From positions 1,664 through 50,559 of the forward strand of contig DAHE01000035.1 of the NCBI GenBank assembly GCA_002508315.1: a stretch of DNA of 48,896 nt, read 5' to 3'. The notes below the pieces were generated by a model. It was given only the letters and a program-made list of their open reading frames with translations. It had not been told where the DNA came from and ran no database searches. The DNA comes from Thermocladium sp. UBA166. GTDB taxonomy: Archaea; Thermoproteota; Thermoprotei; Thermoproteales; Thermocladiaceae. Position 1 is the stretch's first letter. Each line of letters starts with the position of its first letter. Positions 25,073-34,462 of the stretch are shown piece after piece. Both the position numbers and the translations under genes were made by a program.

Positions 25073-26521
25073 ATGGTTCCTCCCCTGCGAAAGATAGGAA
25101 GCCATGTTTGGGAGATACCGAGGGATTACAGGCCATGCATGAAGGTGCCGGCCAGGATATTTGCGAGCGATTCATTGATGGAGAAAATGAGGAATGATTT
25201 AACGCTCGAGCAGGTCGCCAACGTGGCTTGCCTGCCTGGGATATATAAGTACAGCATAGCGCTGCCTGACGCGCATCAAGGCTATGGGTTCCCAGTGGGG
25301 GGAGTCGCCGCAGTCGATGCTAGTTCCGGCGCGATAAGCCCAGGCGGTATTGGCTATGACATAAACTGCGGCGTCAGGGTGTTGAGGACTGACTTGAAGA
25401 TAGATGACGTGAAGCCCAAGCTCAGGGAATTGATGGATACCATATTCAAGCTAGCCCCCGCCGGCGTTGGGGAGACCGGCCACGTGAGGCTCCAGGTGGG
25501 GGAGCTGGATAGGGTGCTCAATGAGGGGGTCGCGTGGGCGATAGAAAAGGGATACGGTTGGAGCGAGGATCAGGAGCGGATAGAGCAGAACGGCAGTTGG
25601 GACTATGCCGATGCATCCAAGGTAAGCCAAAGGGCAAAGGAGAGGGGGAGGGGCGAGCTCGGCACTATAGGTTCCGGGAATCACTTCATAGAGGTCCAGG
25701 CAGTGGAGCGGGTATTCGATGAGGAGGTAGCCAAGGCGTTTGGAATAGATGAGGTGGGCCAGGTATTAGTGATGATACACAGCGGCTCCAGGGGGCTTGG
25801 CCATCAAGTGGCCACGGATTACATCAGAATAGCTGAGGGAAAGGTGAGGCAGTGGGGGCTCGTGTTGCCGGACAGGGAATTGGTATCAATGCCCGTGAAC
25901 ACTAGGGAGGCCCAGGATTACTTGCATGCAATGGCTGCAGCCGCCAACTACGCTTGGACCAACCGCCACTTATTAATGCATTGGGTCAGGGAGGCCTTCA
26001 AGTCCGTGTTTAATAAGGATCCGGATAAGCTGGGCATGAGGGTGGTCTACGACGTTGCCCACAACATAGCCAAGCTGGAGGAGCATGACGTGGAGGGGCA
26101 GAGACGGAGGGTTTGGGTTCACAGGAAGGGAGCCACTCGGGCGTTCCCAGCGGGTATGCCTGAGATACCCAAGGTGTACAGGGATATAGGCCAGCCCGTC
26201 CTAATTCCCGGAAGCATGGGGACGGGATCCTACATACTGGTGGGGGCACCTGCATCGATGGAACTGACCTTCGGCACCGCCCCCCACGGGGCCGGGAGGC
26301 AATTGAGTAGGTCCGCCGCCGTGAGGATGCTGCCTCCCAGCAAGGTTAAGTCAGCGCTGGAGGGGAGGGGCATAGTGGTCAGGAGCGCTGAGTCGGAGAT
26401 AATAAGCGAGGAGGCCCCGGAGGCCTATAAGGACGTGGACTCCGTTGTGGAGACCGCCGACGCCCTTGGGCTTGCCCGCAAGGTTGTGAGGACCAGGCCG
26501 GTAGGCGTCGTAAAGGGATGA
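25073..26521 (+). CDS. rtcB: RNA-splicing ligase RtcB
   Basis: Joins tRNA halves after intron removal, linking 2',3'-cyclic phosphate to 5'-OH with GTP and Mn. The 482-residue protein keeps the active site: PDAHQGYGFPVGGVAA, SPGGIGYDINCGVR (Asp/Cys metal ligands), GSGNHFIEVQ, IHSGSRGLGHQ, VHRKGATRAFPAG, and the guanylylated His in APHGAGRQLSR. It carries no intein, unlike some archaeal RtcB genes. TATA gtttaaaagg is about 26 bases upstream. Its natural substrate is illustrated by the intron-bearing tRNA-Val 1.4 kb away. Confidence 0.96.
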   Translation: MVPPLRKIGSHVWEIPRDYRPCMKVPARIFASDSLMEKMRNDLTLEQVANVACLPGIYKYSIALPDAHQGYGFPVGGVAAVDASSGAISPGGIGYDINCGVRVLRTDLKIDDVKPKLRELMDTIFKLAPAGVGETGHVRLQVGELDRVLNEGVAWAIEKGYGWSEDQERIEQNGSWDYADASKVSQRAKERGRGELGTIGSGNHFIEVQAVERVFDEEVAKAFGIDEVGQVLVMIHSGSRGLGHQVATDYIRIAEGKVRQWGLVLPDRELVSMPVNTREAQDYLHAMAAAANYAWTNRHLLMHWVREAFKSVFNKDPDKLGMRVVYDVAHNIAKLEEHDVEGQRRRVWVHRKGATRAFPAGMPEIPKVYRDIGQPVLIPGSMGTGSYILVGAPASMELTFGTAPHGAGRQLSRSAAVRMLPPSKVKSALEGRGIVVRSAESEIISEEAPEAYKDVDSVVETADALGLARKVVRTRPVGVVKG

Positions 26522-26582
26522 GGCAGCTAAGTTGGGCGGTTTCCCCTCTCAATCTTTTTAAGCATGCACTTGATCTGCGCTA

Positions 26583-27200
26583 ATGGAGTTAAGCGATATA
26601 ATTAACTCGATAGAGGGCAGGGTGAGGGTGATAGATGAGACGCGGGAAAAGCTGCTTAGGGATACTAGGGATATAATAAGGACGTCTAAGGAAGTTATAT
26701 TGAGGATAACCAAGGGCGATCTGGACTCCAAGTCCAACAGCGTTGATAGAATAGTTGATCAAGTCAAGAGCGTTGTCGACGCTGCAAAGAAGGTCCCTGA
26801 GGTGTACTATAGTGGGTTACTGGATGGACCATTGGCGGAGTACGCCGAGGCAATGATACTTTACCACCTAATCAAGTTCAATAGATACCCAACCCCGGAG
26901 GAGTTGGGAATATATGATATTCCCTACGTGCTCGGACTTGGCGACGTGGTGGGGGAGCTGCGCCGCGTGGTGTTGGATATGTTGAGGCTGGGAAAGGCAA
27001 GGGACGCGGAGGCCTTGTTTAAACGCATGGAGGAGATATACGAGTCTCTCTCCCTACTGGTAATACCCAATGCATTGGCGCCCGGCTTGAGGCCTAAGGT
27101 AGATGTTGCCAGGAAGCTCGTGGAGAGCACTCGATCTGACCTCTTCCTGTATCAAGTAAAGAGGGGGATTGCAGGCAATGAGGATTGCGAGGACCATTAA
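26583..27200 (+). CDS. Archaeal translin family protein
   Basis: Translins are all-helical, ring-forming nucleic-acid-binding proteins; with TRAX they degrade small RNA pieces in eukaryotes. The 205-residue protein has the family's long helices and its best-conserved parts: YPTPEELG, YVLGLGDVVGELRRVVLDML, ALFKRMEEIYESL and NALAPGLRPKVDVARKLVESTRSDL. TRAX-type catalytic Glu/Asp residues could be the ones in GDVVGELRR and RMEEIYESL, but activity is uncertain. The leaderless promoter has tctttttaagc at 26552-26562. Its last 23 bases overlap endonuclease V, so the two are coupled. Confidence 0.85.
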   Translation: MELSDIINSIEGRVRVIDETREKLLRDTRDIIRTSKEVILRITKGDLDSKSNSVDRIVDQVKSVVDAAKKVPEVYYSGLLDGPLAEYAEAMILYHLIKFNRYPTPEELGIYDIPYVLGLGDVVGELRRVVLDMLRLGKARDAEALFKRMEEIYESLSLLVIPNALAPGLRPKVDVARKLVESTRSDLFLYQVKRGIAGNEDCEDH

Positions 27201-27873
27201 TGAGAACTACGTGAAGTCCCGCGTCCCAAGAGGCTTCAACCTGAGCGCCGCCAGGGCAGTGCAGCGCCGGTTATCCGCCCTAGTCGTGGAGAAACCATTA
27301 AGCGAGAGTAGATTTGTGGCGGGCCTGGACGTCGCCTATGTGGGCAATACTGCGGTGGCCGCCGCCGTGGTTGTCGATTCTATCAGTAAGTCCGTGATGG
27401 ACTCCGCCATAATATACACGCGCGTGGATTTTCCCTACATCCCCACCCTGCTTTCCTTTAGGGAATTGAAGCCCATGGTTATGGCCTATAAATCGCTGGG
27501 GAGAACCCCCCACGTAGTTATGATAGATGGGCACGGCATCGCGCACCCATATCGTTTAGGCATAGCCGCCCACTTCGGGGTAACCATGAGGGTACCGACG
27601 ATTGGTGTGGCCAAGTCCCTATTGTATGGCGAGTGCGACGTGGGCGCGGATGCCTCCCCCATACTTGACCCGGCCACCGGGGATCAGCTCGGCGCCGTGA
27701 TTAGGTGCGGCGCTGGTGTAGGGCCTACTTTCATCAGCGTGGGGAGTTTGGTATCGCTTCCCGACGCAGTTAGATTGACGAGGGAATTATGCGTCTCGTC
27801 AGTGATGCCGCTTCCCATATTGATGGCTCATAGGCTTGCCAATAAGGCCAAGAAATCCGTCAAACCCCAATGA
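27178..27873 (+). CDS. nfi: Endonuclease V (deoxyinosine repair)
   Basis: Cuts DNA, and in some species RNA, next to inosine formed by adenine deamination, a frequent lesion at high temperature. The 231-residue protein holds the metal-binding and catalytic pattern FVAGLDVAYV, FPYIPTLLSFRELKP, VVMIDGHGIAHPYRLGIAAHFG and PTIGVAKSLLYG. ATG 27178 is taken; the in-frame TTG 27169 is less likely. It overlaps the translin gene by 23 bases. Pairing a DNA-repair nuclease with translin hints at a shared nucleic-acid task, but this is only an inference from position. Confidence 0.93.
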   Translation: MRIARTINENYVKSRVPRGFNLSAARAVQRRLSALVVEKPLSESRFVAGLDVAYVGNTAVAAAVVVDSISKSVMDSAIIYTRVDFPYIPTLLSFRELKPMVMAYKSLGRTPHVVMIDGHGIAHPYRLGIAAHFGVTMRVPTIGVAKSLLYGECDVGADASPILDPATGDQLGAVIRCGAGVGPTFISVGSLVSLPDAVRLTRELCVSSVMPLPILMAHRLANKAKKSVKPQ

Positions 27874-27961
27874 GGCGGGGGACCACTTGATGGGCTTGGA
27901 GTAGGAAAGTTTTTAAACAGCCAATTAAACGGGTTACCGTAGGTGAAGTGGGCGAGAGGAG

Positions 27962-28471
27962 ATGAAGATACCGTTTTGCACCTTCTGCGTGAAGTCACGC
28001 ATGTTTTGTGCCAAGTGCCAATCCCTCCTGGATAGCGGGAAGTATGATGAATTGGACGTGGACGTGATAGGTAAGCTGTTATCCATGGAGCAGAAGTACA
28101 AGCAGTACCTAGCCGATGTATCTTATAGCAAATCCTACAGGGTGAGGAATTTATTGTTGATAGCTGTGACGGGCATCAGGGGAGTTCCAAGGAGCATCGT
28201 AAAGCAGATGGAGGAGGAATTGACGAGCGAGCTGGGAGTCACCGTTAGGCTGGTGGAGCACACGACTAAGGTTAATGAGCTCGCGACTCAATTGACTTAC
28301 CCGGCAAACATATACAGCATATCCATGGTTTGGCTGCCCGATGGCACTAACGAAACTATAATTAAGATACCAAGGCACGAGACGGGCAGGCTTCCGTTCA
28401 AGCCAACGGAGCTGGGCAAGGTTCTCAGCAAGCTGACTAGGGAGAACGTGAAGGTTGAAGTAGTGGGTTAA
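27962..28471 (+). CDS. Crenarchaeal NusA-like KH-domain protein with zinc ribbon
   Basis: A 169-residue protein annotated in relatives as a transcription-elongation NusA-like factor. The N-terminus holds four Cys (PFCTFCVKSRMFCAKCQSLL) likely to bind zinc, and the C-terminal half has weak KH-like alpha/beta character. The promoter agtttttaaac (27907-27917) lies about 50 bases before the ATG, so unlike its neighbours the mRNA probably has a leader, with gagaggag directly before the ATG as ribosome site. The Asp-tRNA synthetase gene follows, with its own promoter. Confidence 0.75.
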   Translation: MKIPFCTFCVKSRMFCAKCQSLLDSGKYDELDVDVIGKLLSMEQKYKQYLADVSYSKSYRVRNLLLIAVTGIRGVPRSIVKQMEEELTSELGVTVRLVEHTTKVNELATQLTYPANIYSISMVWLPDGTNETIIKIPRHETGRLPFKPTELGKVLSKLTRENVKVEVVG

Positions 28472-28503
28472 TGCTTTTTAACGGCGTGATAGCCGCCAAT
28501 GTA

Positions 28504-29787
28504 ATGAAGAGTTGGACGGTCGAAGCGGCGTCGATGCCTGATGGGTCCCAGGTGGAGTTGGCGGGCTGGGTTTGGGATGTGCGGGAGGTCGGTAAGATAA
28601 GGTTCATAATACTGAAGGACAGGGAGGGCTCGATTCAGGTAACTGTGAAGAAGGGGGATGCACCGCAAGGCGTGTGGGATGCTGCGGCTGGGTTGGTTAA
28701 GGAGGACGTAATACTCGTGAAGGGGGTGGTTAAGGCGAGCCGGATAGCCAGGAGCGGCGTGGAGGTTATGCCAAGCGAATTGAGGGTCCTGAATAGATCG
28801 AAACCGCTTCCCATAGATATATGGGGAAACGTCGCCCAAACGGAGCTGGACGCCAGATTGAGGTACAGGACTGTGGATCTGAAGAGACCGGAGTCCCTCG
28901 TAATATTCAAGGCATCTAGCGCGGCGGTCAGGGCCATCAGGGAGTCCCTGTATGATAGGGGATTCATAGAGGTCTTCACGCCCAAGATAATATCGACCAG
29001 CACTGAGGGCGGGGCGGACTTGTTTCCCGTCCAATACTTCGATGCAGTGGCTTACTTGGCCCAGAGCCCCCAGCTGTATAAGGAGGAATTAACGGCTTCC
29101 CTGGAGAGGGTGTTCGAGGTAGGGCCTGCCTACAGGGCTGAAAAGCACAGCACCACTTACCACTTGAATGAGTTCATATCTGTGGATTTAGAGGCTGCTT
29201 TCATGAATTACAGGGATGTCATGTCGATACTTGAGGATGTTATAATCAATGTCTACTCGAATGCATTGAAGGTGCCTGGCGTCACTGATATGAACAGGGA
29301 AATATCTGTTCCCAAAAAGCCCTTCGCCGTGGTCTCCTATGATGACGCCCTAGACATGCTGGGCAGGAAGGGGATAAACGTGAAGTGGGGGGATGATATT
29401 CCCAAGGAGGGGCTTGAGGCGCTCACGGGAGAGATCGGTTCCCCATTCTTCCTGGTGAATTTCCCCACGTCGCTCCGCGCGTTTTATACAATGCCTATCG
29501 AGGGCGATCCTTCTAGGAGCGAATCGTTTGACTTGGTGATTGATGGGGTGGAGATAGTGTCCGGCGCGACTAGGATACACGATAGGAAACTGCTCGAGAA
29601 CGCCTTGATCAGCAGGGGCTTGAATCCGGCCAATTTCGAATCTCATCTGGCTGCCTATGAGTGGGGCATGCCCCCCCACGCTGGTTGGGGGCTTGGTTTT
29701 TATAGGTTGTTAATGGTGATGTTGAGGAGAAGCAATATACGGGAGGTAGTGCTTTTCCCTAGGGATAGGAATAGGTTAACCCCTTAG
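28504..29787 (+). CDS. aspS: Aspartyl-tRNA synthetase, archaeal type
   Basis: Class II synthetase. N-terminal OB-fold anticodon-binding domain (GWVWDVREVGKIRFIILKD), then the catalytic core: motif 2 RAEKHSTTYHLNEF, VDLEAAF, VNFPTSLRAFYT, FDLVIDGVEIVSGATRIHD and motif 3 GWGLGFYRLLM, ending FPRDRNRLTP. The start is set at ATG 28504 because gctttttaac (28474-28483) lies 26 bases upstream; ATG 28471 would lie before the promoter. The Trp of GWVWDV is found in non-discriminating archaeal AspRS, so the enzyme may also charge tRNA(Asn). That would need GatCAB elsewhere, since GatDE serves only Gln (inference). Motif 3 has FYR where LER or AER is usual. Confidence 0.92.
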   Translation: MKSWTVEAASMPDGSQVELAGWVWDVREVGKIRFIILKDREGSIQVTVKKGDAPQGVWDAAAGLVKEDVILVKGVVKASRIARSGVEVMPSELRVLNRSKPLPIDIWGNVAQTELDARLRYRTVDLKRPESLVIFKASSAAVRAIRESLYDRGFIEVFTPKIISTSTEGGADLFPVQYFDAVAYLAQSPQLYKEELTASLERVFEVGPAYRAEKHSTTYHLNEFISVDLEAAFMNYRDVMSILEDVIINVYSNALKVPGVTDMNREISVPKKPFAVVSYDDALDMLGRKGINVKWGDDIPKEGLEALTGEIGSPFFLVNFPTSLRAFYTMPIEGDPSRSESFDLVIDGVEIVSGATRIHDRKLLENALISRGLNPANFESHLAAYEWGMPPHAGWGLGFYRLLMVMLRRSNIREVVLFPRDRNRLTP

Positions 29788-29815
29788 TATCCTTTAAATA
29801 CTCCCCAGTCATTGA

Positions 29816-31072
29816 ATGAGCGTGGACGTGGCTGCATTCACAGTCGCATCAACGCTGTCGGGAGGTCACTTGAGGATTCTCAACGCAATGTCGAGGTACC
29901 CAAGGAGGCCCACGCTCTTCATACCTAGGAATTATTATGAGGGATTGATAAACACCTTGGAGGAGTATTATGAGGGAAGGTTCGTGGATTTCGTGGTTAA
30001 CAATACCGTCGTGCTTCCGCCGCGGCCGTTGACGAACCCGATAGCCGCCGTCCTATACATGAGATACATACGGGCCAAGTTCAAGAGGGACTTCTCGTAT
30101 TACGATATTTTCTATATTCCCCACGAGCACACCGATTTAGCCATGATGTTCAAGGGCCTCGATCATCCATGGACCGCGCTGCTGCAGTTGACTCCCGCGG
30201 TGGGTTCATTGGCGTATAACGGCGATGCCTCCATCATCGAGTTGATAGCAAATAACTACATAGTCCAGAACGAGAGCAGGCTGCCTCAATTCATGCTTAG
30301 CGAGAAGCTGCTCGAGCTGAAGCTGGCCGAGGCTGTTTTCAGGGGAGTGCCTGTGCTCTCCGTGTCTAGATCGATAAGGTATGAGCTCAAGAGGCTTGGC
30401 GTCGACATGATGGTGGAGCCGATAGAGCCCGGCGTCGGGGTGGATGCGTGCCGAGTGGGGCGTGGTGAGGGTGAGCGTAAGGATATCGACGTCATATTCT
30501 TCGGCAGATTGATACCGGGCAAGGGCATTTTTGAGTTCCTTCACGTGGTGCGGAGGATGCGTTCATTGATGGGCAGGGACGTGGTGGCCGTGATGGCCGG
30601 CCATCCCGAGAGGGTTAGGTACGTGAGGGAACTGCGGCGGCGGGCGGCTAGTATGGGGTTGAAGATAGATGTGATGCCGGGGGTGGGTAGGGTGGAGTTG
30701 ATGGACTTGGTATCCAGGTCCAGGGTATTCGTCTACCCCACCAAGTTGGACTCGGTCGGCATGGTAGTGCTGGAGGCCCTTAGCTGCGGCGTTCCAGTGG
30801 TGACTCACGATATACCAGCCACTAGGTTTAATTTTAGGACTAGGTCCGTGATCAGAGTCCCCGTTCGCGATGTGGATTCCATGGCATCCGCGGCCGTGCA
30901 TTTATTGACCGATGACGAGGAGAGGGAATTGCTGGGCAGGCTTGGGAGGAGGTTTGCGGCCAAGTTTAATTGGGAAGACGTGGCGGCCGCTGAGTGGAAT
31001 GCATTGAGGAAAGTAATTCGCGCGTGGAGCGTTGAGGGCAATGAAGAGGCCGCCCAGAGGCTAACTGAATGA
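29816..31072 (+). CDS. Glycosyltransferase family 4 protein
   Basis: A second GT-B glycosyltransferase in the window, 418 residues. The N-terminal domain begins FTVASTLSGGHLRILNAMSR. The donor domain has DVIFFGRLIPGKGIFEFLHV, VVAVMAGHPERVRYVRELR and the EX7E region SVGMVVLEALSCGVPVVTHD. The sugar and acceptor are unknown. TATA cctttaaatac lies 20-26 bases before the ATG. It stands alone after aspS. It is not a close copy of the gene at 23706-24947, so it is probably another step of surface or N-glycan assembly. Confidence 0.86.
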   Translation: MSVDVAAFTVASTLSGGHLRILNAMSRYPRRPTLFIPRNYYEGLINTLEEYYEGRFVDFVVNNTVVLPPRPLTNPIAAVLYMRYIRAKFKRDFSYYDIFYIPHEHTDLAMMFKGLDHPWTALLQLTPAVGSLAYNGDASIIELIANNYIVQNESRLPQFMLSEKLLELKLAEAVFRGVPVLSVSRSIRYELKRLGVDMMVEPIEPGVGVDACRVGRGEGERKDIDVIFFGRLIPGKGIFEFLHVVRRMRSLMGRDVVAVMAGHPERVRYVRELRRRAASMGLKIDVMPGVGRVELMDLVSRSRVFVYPTKLDSVGMVVLEALSCGVPVVTHDIPATRFNFRTRSVIRVPVRDVDSMASAAVHLLTDDEERELLGRLGRRFAAKFNWEDVAAAEWNALRKVIRAWSVEGNEEAAQRLTE

Positions 31073-31125
31073 GAGGCCGCCTCGACGGGCACAGACATGC
31101 TTTAAAGCCGGAGTTAATCTAGTCA

Positions 31126-32214
31126 ATGATGGGAAGGGCGGTTGTGTTGGGCTTGGGACCCATGGGGAGGGCCGCGGCGTATTACTTGTCCAAATACACC
31201 GAGAACGAAGTGGTGGGCTTCGATGTATCGGCCAGGGAAGTGGAGAGGGCTAGATCGCTTGGGATAAATGCCTCCCAGGCCGATGTTCTGGCCGGGGTAG
31301 ATGGCGTGGTTAAGGGCGCGGATGTAGTTATAGGCGCGCTTCCCCAATCAATAGCGGATAAAGCCGTGGCGGCGGTTCACTCCGCCGGGGTTCCCGTGGT
31401 TGACATGATATTCATGTGGAAGTATGACGAGGCCAAGGCGGCTTCCCTGAGGGATGGAGCGGTTATAGTGCCGGCGTGTGGATGGGCGCCCGGGTTGACT
31501 AATTTTTTGGCGGCGGCTGTCGTGAGCGAGCTGGATGAAGTGGATCAATTGGAGATTCACGTTGGGGGCAATCCGATAAACCCATCCCCACCCCTGTACT
31601 ACTCCATTTTATTCTCGCTTGATAGCACCATAGATGAATACGTTAGGCCAGCCACCATTGTTAGGGACGGCAAGCCAATAACTGTGGATCCCTTGGATGA
31701 AGTGAGGGCGTTCAACACATCAATGGTGAAGGGAGACTTCGAGGAGTTCTATACGGATGGATTATCCACTTTGGTAAGCTCATTGAAGGTGAAGAACATG
31801 GCGGAGCTCACAGTTAGGTGGCGAGGCCATTTGGAAGCCATGAAATTACTGCGGAGGCTGGGGTTGCTCGATGATAGGGAACTGGCTTCTCAAGTCCTCG
31901 GTAAGGCGTTGAACAGGGACGAGAGCGATTTCTCAATAACAGTGGTGGAGGCGCGTGGATTCACTGATGGGGAGGAGGCCATGGTTAGGTATGAGGGCGT
32001 TGATCGTGCTTCCGGCCAGTTCACGTCTATGTCAAGGCTCACTGGATTCTTCGCCGCAATAACGGCCAACCTAATAATTAATGGCTACGTGAGGGGAAGC
32101 GGGTTAACTCCCATAGAGACTGTTTACAGCGGTGACTTGTTTGATATGGTGATGGATGATCTTAGGAAGGTCGGTATAAAGTTTTGGAGAGTCGAGCGTA
32201 GGGTAGTTGATTGA
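31126..32214 (+). CDS. Saccharopine/lysine dehydrogenase-like oxidoreductase
   Basis: An NAD(P)-dependent enzyme of 362 residues. The Rossmann fold AVVLGLGPMGRAAAYYLSK opens it, with a GFDVSAREVERA second strand, then VDMIFMWKYDEAKAASLRDG and PACGWAPGLTNFLAA, which recur in the saccharopine dehydrogenase and L-lysine 6-dehydrogenase group. The C-terminal part is the alpha/beta substrate domain. ATG 31126 or 31129 both suit the promoter tgctttaaag at about 31099-31108. Lysine catabolism or synthesis of a related amino acid is plausible. No lysine-pathway gene adjoins it. Confidence 0.78.
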   Translation: MMGRAVVLGLGPMGRAAAYYLSKYTENEVVGFDVSAREVERARSLGINASQADVLAGVDGVVKGADVVIGALPQSIADKAVAAVHSAGVPVVDMIFMWKYDEAKAASLRDGAVIVPACGWAPGLTNFLAAAVVSELDEVDQLEIHVGGNPINPSPPLYYSILFSLDSTIDEYVRPATIVRDGKPITVDPLDEVRAFNTSMVKGDFEEFYTDGLSTLVSSLKVKNMAELTVRWRGHLEAMKLLRRLGLLDDRELASQVLGKALNRDESDFSITVVEARGFTDGEEAMVRYEGVDRASGQFTSMSRLTGFFAAITANLIINGYVRGSGLTPIETVYSGDLFDMVMDDLRKVGIKFWRVERRVVD

Positions 32215-32295
32215 GGGCCTGTGCGGCAATCGAGTCGCTTAACGGCGTGGAGCATCCACGATTCGTTTATTAATTATTTAATTAATTGATTAATA

Positions 32296-33291
32296 ATGAA
32301 GGCAGTTCAGTTCCAGGAAAGCGGGTTAAGCAATCTGAGAGTAGTTGAGGTGGAAAGGCCTAGGCCGGGTTCCCACGATGTTTTGCTTCAAGTGGTGGAG
32401 GCCGGCGTGAATCCAATAGATTACTACGTGGTCTCATCCCTTAACGTGAGGCCCATGCCGCACGTGCCTGGCGCTGAATTCGCGGGAGTCGTGGTGGAGG
32501 TCGGGGATCACGTCAGCGACTTCAAGCCGGGGGATCGCGTGGTTGTCTATAACAGGGTATTCGATGGTTCTTGCGACATGTGCCTCTCATCAATGGAGCA
32601 CCTGTGCAGAAACGGTGGAATAATGAGCGTTGTGACCAACGGTGGCTGGGCTGAGTACGTGGCGGTGCCGGGCAAGAATTTAGTGAAGATCCCGGGAATA
32701 GGTTGGGAGACCGCGGCCAGCCTACCTGTGTCAGCGCTCACCGCGTATCATGCATTGATGTCGGCGGGGCTGCGCCCGGGGAACGTGGTGGTGGTATTCG
32801 GCGCATCAGGCAACACGGGGCAGTTCGCGGTTCAGCTGGCTAAAATGATGGGGGCCGAGGTTATAGCCGTTACTGGGAAGGATTGGGTTAGGGAGTTGGG
32901 GGCTGATTATGTCGTTGCAGTCAATGAGGCGGTGGGTGAGGTCGGCAAGTTAACTGGCGGCAGGATGGCCGACGTGGTTATTGATCCCCTTGGGCAGGAG
33001 ACGTGGGCCACCAGCATTGGAGTTGTTGGTCGTAGGGGGAAGTGGATAACCTTCGGCCAATTAACCGGGGGCGAGGTTACACTTTCTATTCCCAGGTTAT
33101 ACTCAAGCGAGGTGTGGGTAATGGGGTCCACCGGGGGCACCAGGAAGGAGCTGAACGAATTGGCGAAGCTATCCCATAAGTTAAAAGTGAGGGTGGACAA
33201 GGAATACGGAATAGACGATGCTCGCAGTGCATTGGATAGATTATTCTCAAAGCAGCGAAACGGGAGGGTTATGCTCAGGATAGGCATGTAA
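32296..33291 (+). CDS. Medium-chain dehydrogenase/reductase (quinone or enoyl-CoA reductase type)
   Basis: A 331-residue MDR protein. The N-terminal GroES-like domain has PHVPGAEFAGVVVEVGDHV and FKPGDRVVVYNRVFDGSCD. That part keeps a structural-zinc-like Cys series (CDMC...HLC) but not the full catalytic set. The Rossmann domain has VVVFGASGNTGQFAVQLAKMMGAEVIA. This is the group that includes crenarchaeal acryloyl-CoA reductase and quinone oxidoreductases; the fit to the former is attractive because of the CoA genes at 40 kb, but not proven. The upstream region is an AT-rich attaat array (about 32268-32295) acting as TATA. It stands alone. Confidence 0.83.
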   Translation: MKAVQFQESGLSNLRVVEVERPRPGSHDVLLQVVEAGVNPIDYYVVSSLNVRPMPHVPGAEFAGVVVEVGDHVSDFKPGDRVVVYNRVFDGSCDMCLSSMEHLCRNGGIMSVVTNGGWAEYVAVPGKNLVKIPGIGWETAASLPVSALTAYHALMSAGLRPGNVVVVFGASGNTGQFAVQLAKMMGAEVIAVTGKDWVRELGADYVVAVNEAVGEVGKLTGGRMADVVIDPLGQETWATSIGVVGRRGKWITFGQLTGGEVTLSIPRLYSSEVWVMGSTGGTRKELNELAKLSHKLKVRVDKEYGIDDARSALDRLFSKQRNGRVMLRIGM

Positions 33292-33325
33292 GCAAGTGAT
33301 GGCTTGCCCCATCCATTGTTGAAGC

Positions 33326-34420
33326 TCAGCCCGGCCTTCGAAGCAACAGCGACCCCGTGATTATCAATGCCATTGAGGTCACGCCCAATATTGCAAATGC
33401 CGAAGCGAAGCCGAGGAGCCCAAGCATTCTTCCAATCAAGTATGGAGATGCCGTTCCTCCAAGCTGTGTCATGAAGTTCAGGAAGGCACTAACGCTGCTT
33501 ATCCTAGTCGATGACTTAGATGACGCCAAGGAGGGGGACGCGTAGAATCCATACATGAAGCCCATTATGGCCATGAACACCTCCTGGAACGGGAGCGGAA
33601 GCCAATAGATAATCAACACTATTGCAGCTATCATGGAGGAACCAAAGACGCTTGGAGCCACGTAGCCAAGCCTATCCCCCACCGCTCCTCCTATTATCGT
33701 CCCTATGGAGCCCAGCGCAGTGGATGTGAAGGCGTATACCCCGCTCATTGAATGGGTAGCCCCTAGAACGTGGACCGAGTAGTAGGTGGACCACGCAACG
33801 AAGCCCAGGTATGAAAAGCCGGCGGCGAACCGTATCAACCCCATTCCAACCACCCCGGCATTAATCGCAGGAGAGCTTGCCTGTTCCCTGCCTTCCCCGC
33901 CCACGCCGAGCAGTAATGCAGTCAATGGAATCAATGGGATTCCGTATGAGATGAAGGGAATTACGTAATTGAACGAAAATAACAATGGGGTTACTGCTAT
34001 TGATATGGATGACCCAATGAAGAAAGCGCTTTGGAAAATGCCCACCGCAAGCCCGCTTCGTCTCTGGGTCGCCACTATTAGACTAACGAGGAACACGTAT
34101 ATCAAGGACGATAACGAGCCCGCCGTGAATTGCAGCATCAATATGTAGTCGTATGAATCTATGAATAATGGAAATAATACGAATATTGCAGCCAACGCAA
34201 TGCCGGCTATGATTGCGCTCTTAACCCCAGCCCTCTCCACCACTGCCCCGCTGGGGATCATGAAGGCAGTATACCCGACCCAGTACGCCGTAACCAGTAA
34301 CCCCTCAATGGATGTATCCACGTGCATTAATTGCCCCAGGAACGGCAGTAAGGATGGCGTCGTGAACCTAATCATGACTATCAATAGAAATACGCTGAAG
34401 GCCAACGGCAGCGGCTTCAC
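33326..34420 (-). CDS. Major facilitator superfamily transporter
   Basis: A 364-residue protein with about 11-12 membrane segments. Loop 2-3 reads PSGAVVERAGVKSAI and the second-half copy IGGAVGDRLGYVAPSV, both typical of MFS. There is no family-specific substrate signature. A TATA-like gtttaattg near 34446 on the minus strand is 26 bases upstream of the ATG. It lies 42 bases downstream of, and in the same direction as, the thermopsin gene, so peptide or amino-acid uptake after extracellular digestion is an attractive but unproven role. Confidence 0.84.
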   Translation of the reverse strand: MKPLPLAFSVFLLIVMIRFTTPSLLPFLGQLMHVDTSIEGLLVTAYWVGYTAFMIPSGAVVERAGVKSAIIAGIALAAIFVLFPLFIDSYDYILMLQFTAGSLSSLIYVFLVSLIVATQRRSGLAVGIFQSAFFIGSSISIAVTPLLFSFNYVIPFISYGIPLIPLTALLLGVGGEGREQASSPAINAGVVGMGLIRFAAGFSYLGFVAWSTYYSVHVLGATHSMSGVYAFTSTALGSIGTIIGGAVGDRLGYVAPSVFGSSMIAAIVLIIYWLPLPFQEVFMAIMGFMYGFYASPSLASSKSSTRISSVSAFLNFMTQLGGTASPYLIGRMLGLLGFASAFAILGVTSMALIITGSLLLRRPG

Positions 34421-34462
34421 TTCTCTTGAGGCAGCGAAATGTTTAATTGCATTACGCCCCAG

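Noticed and set aside
28468..29034. 188-codon minus-strand frame opposite aspS
   Set aside because: Shadow of the synthetase gene; no motif or promoter.
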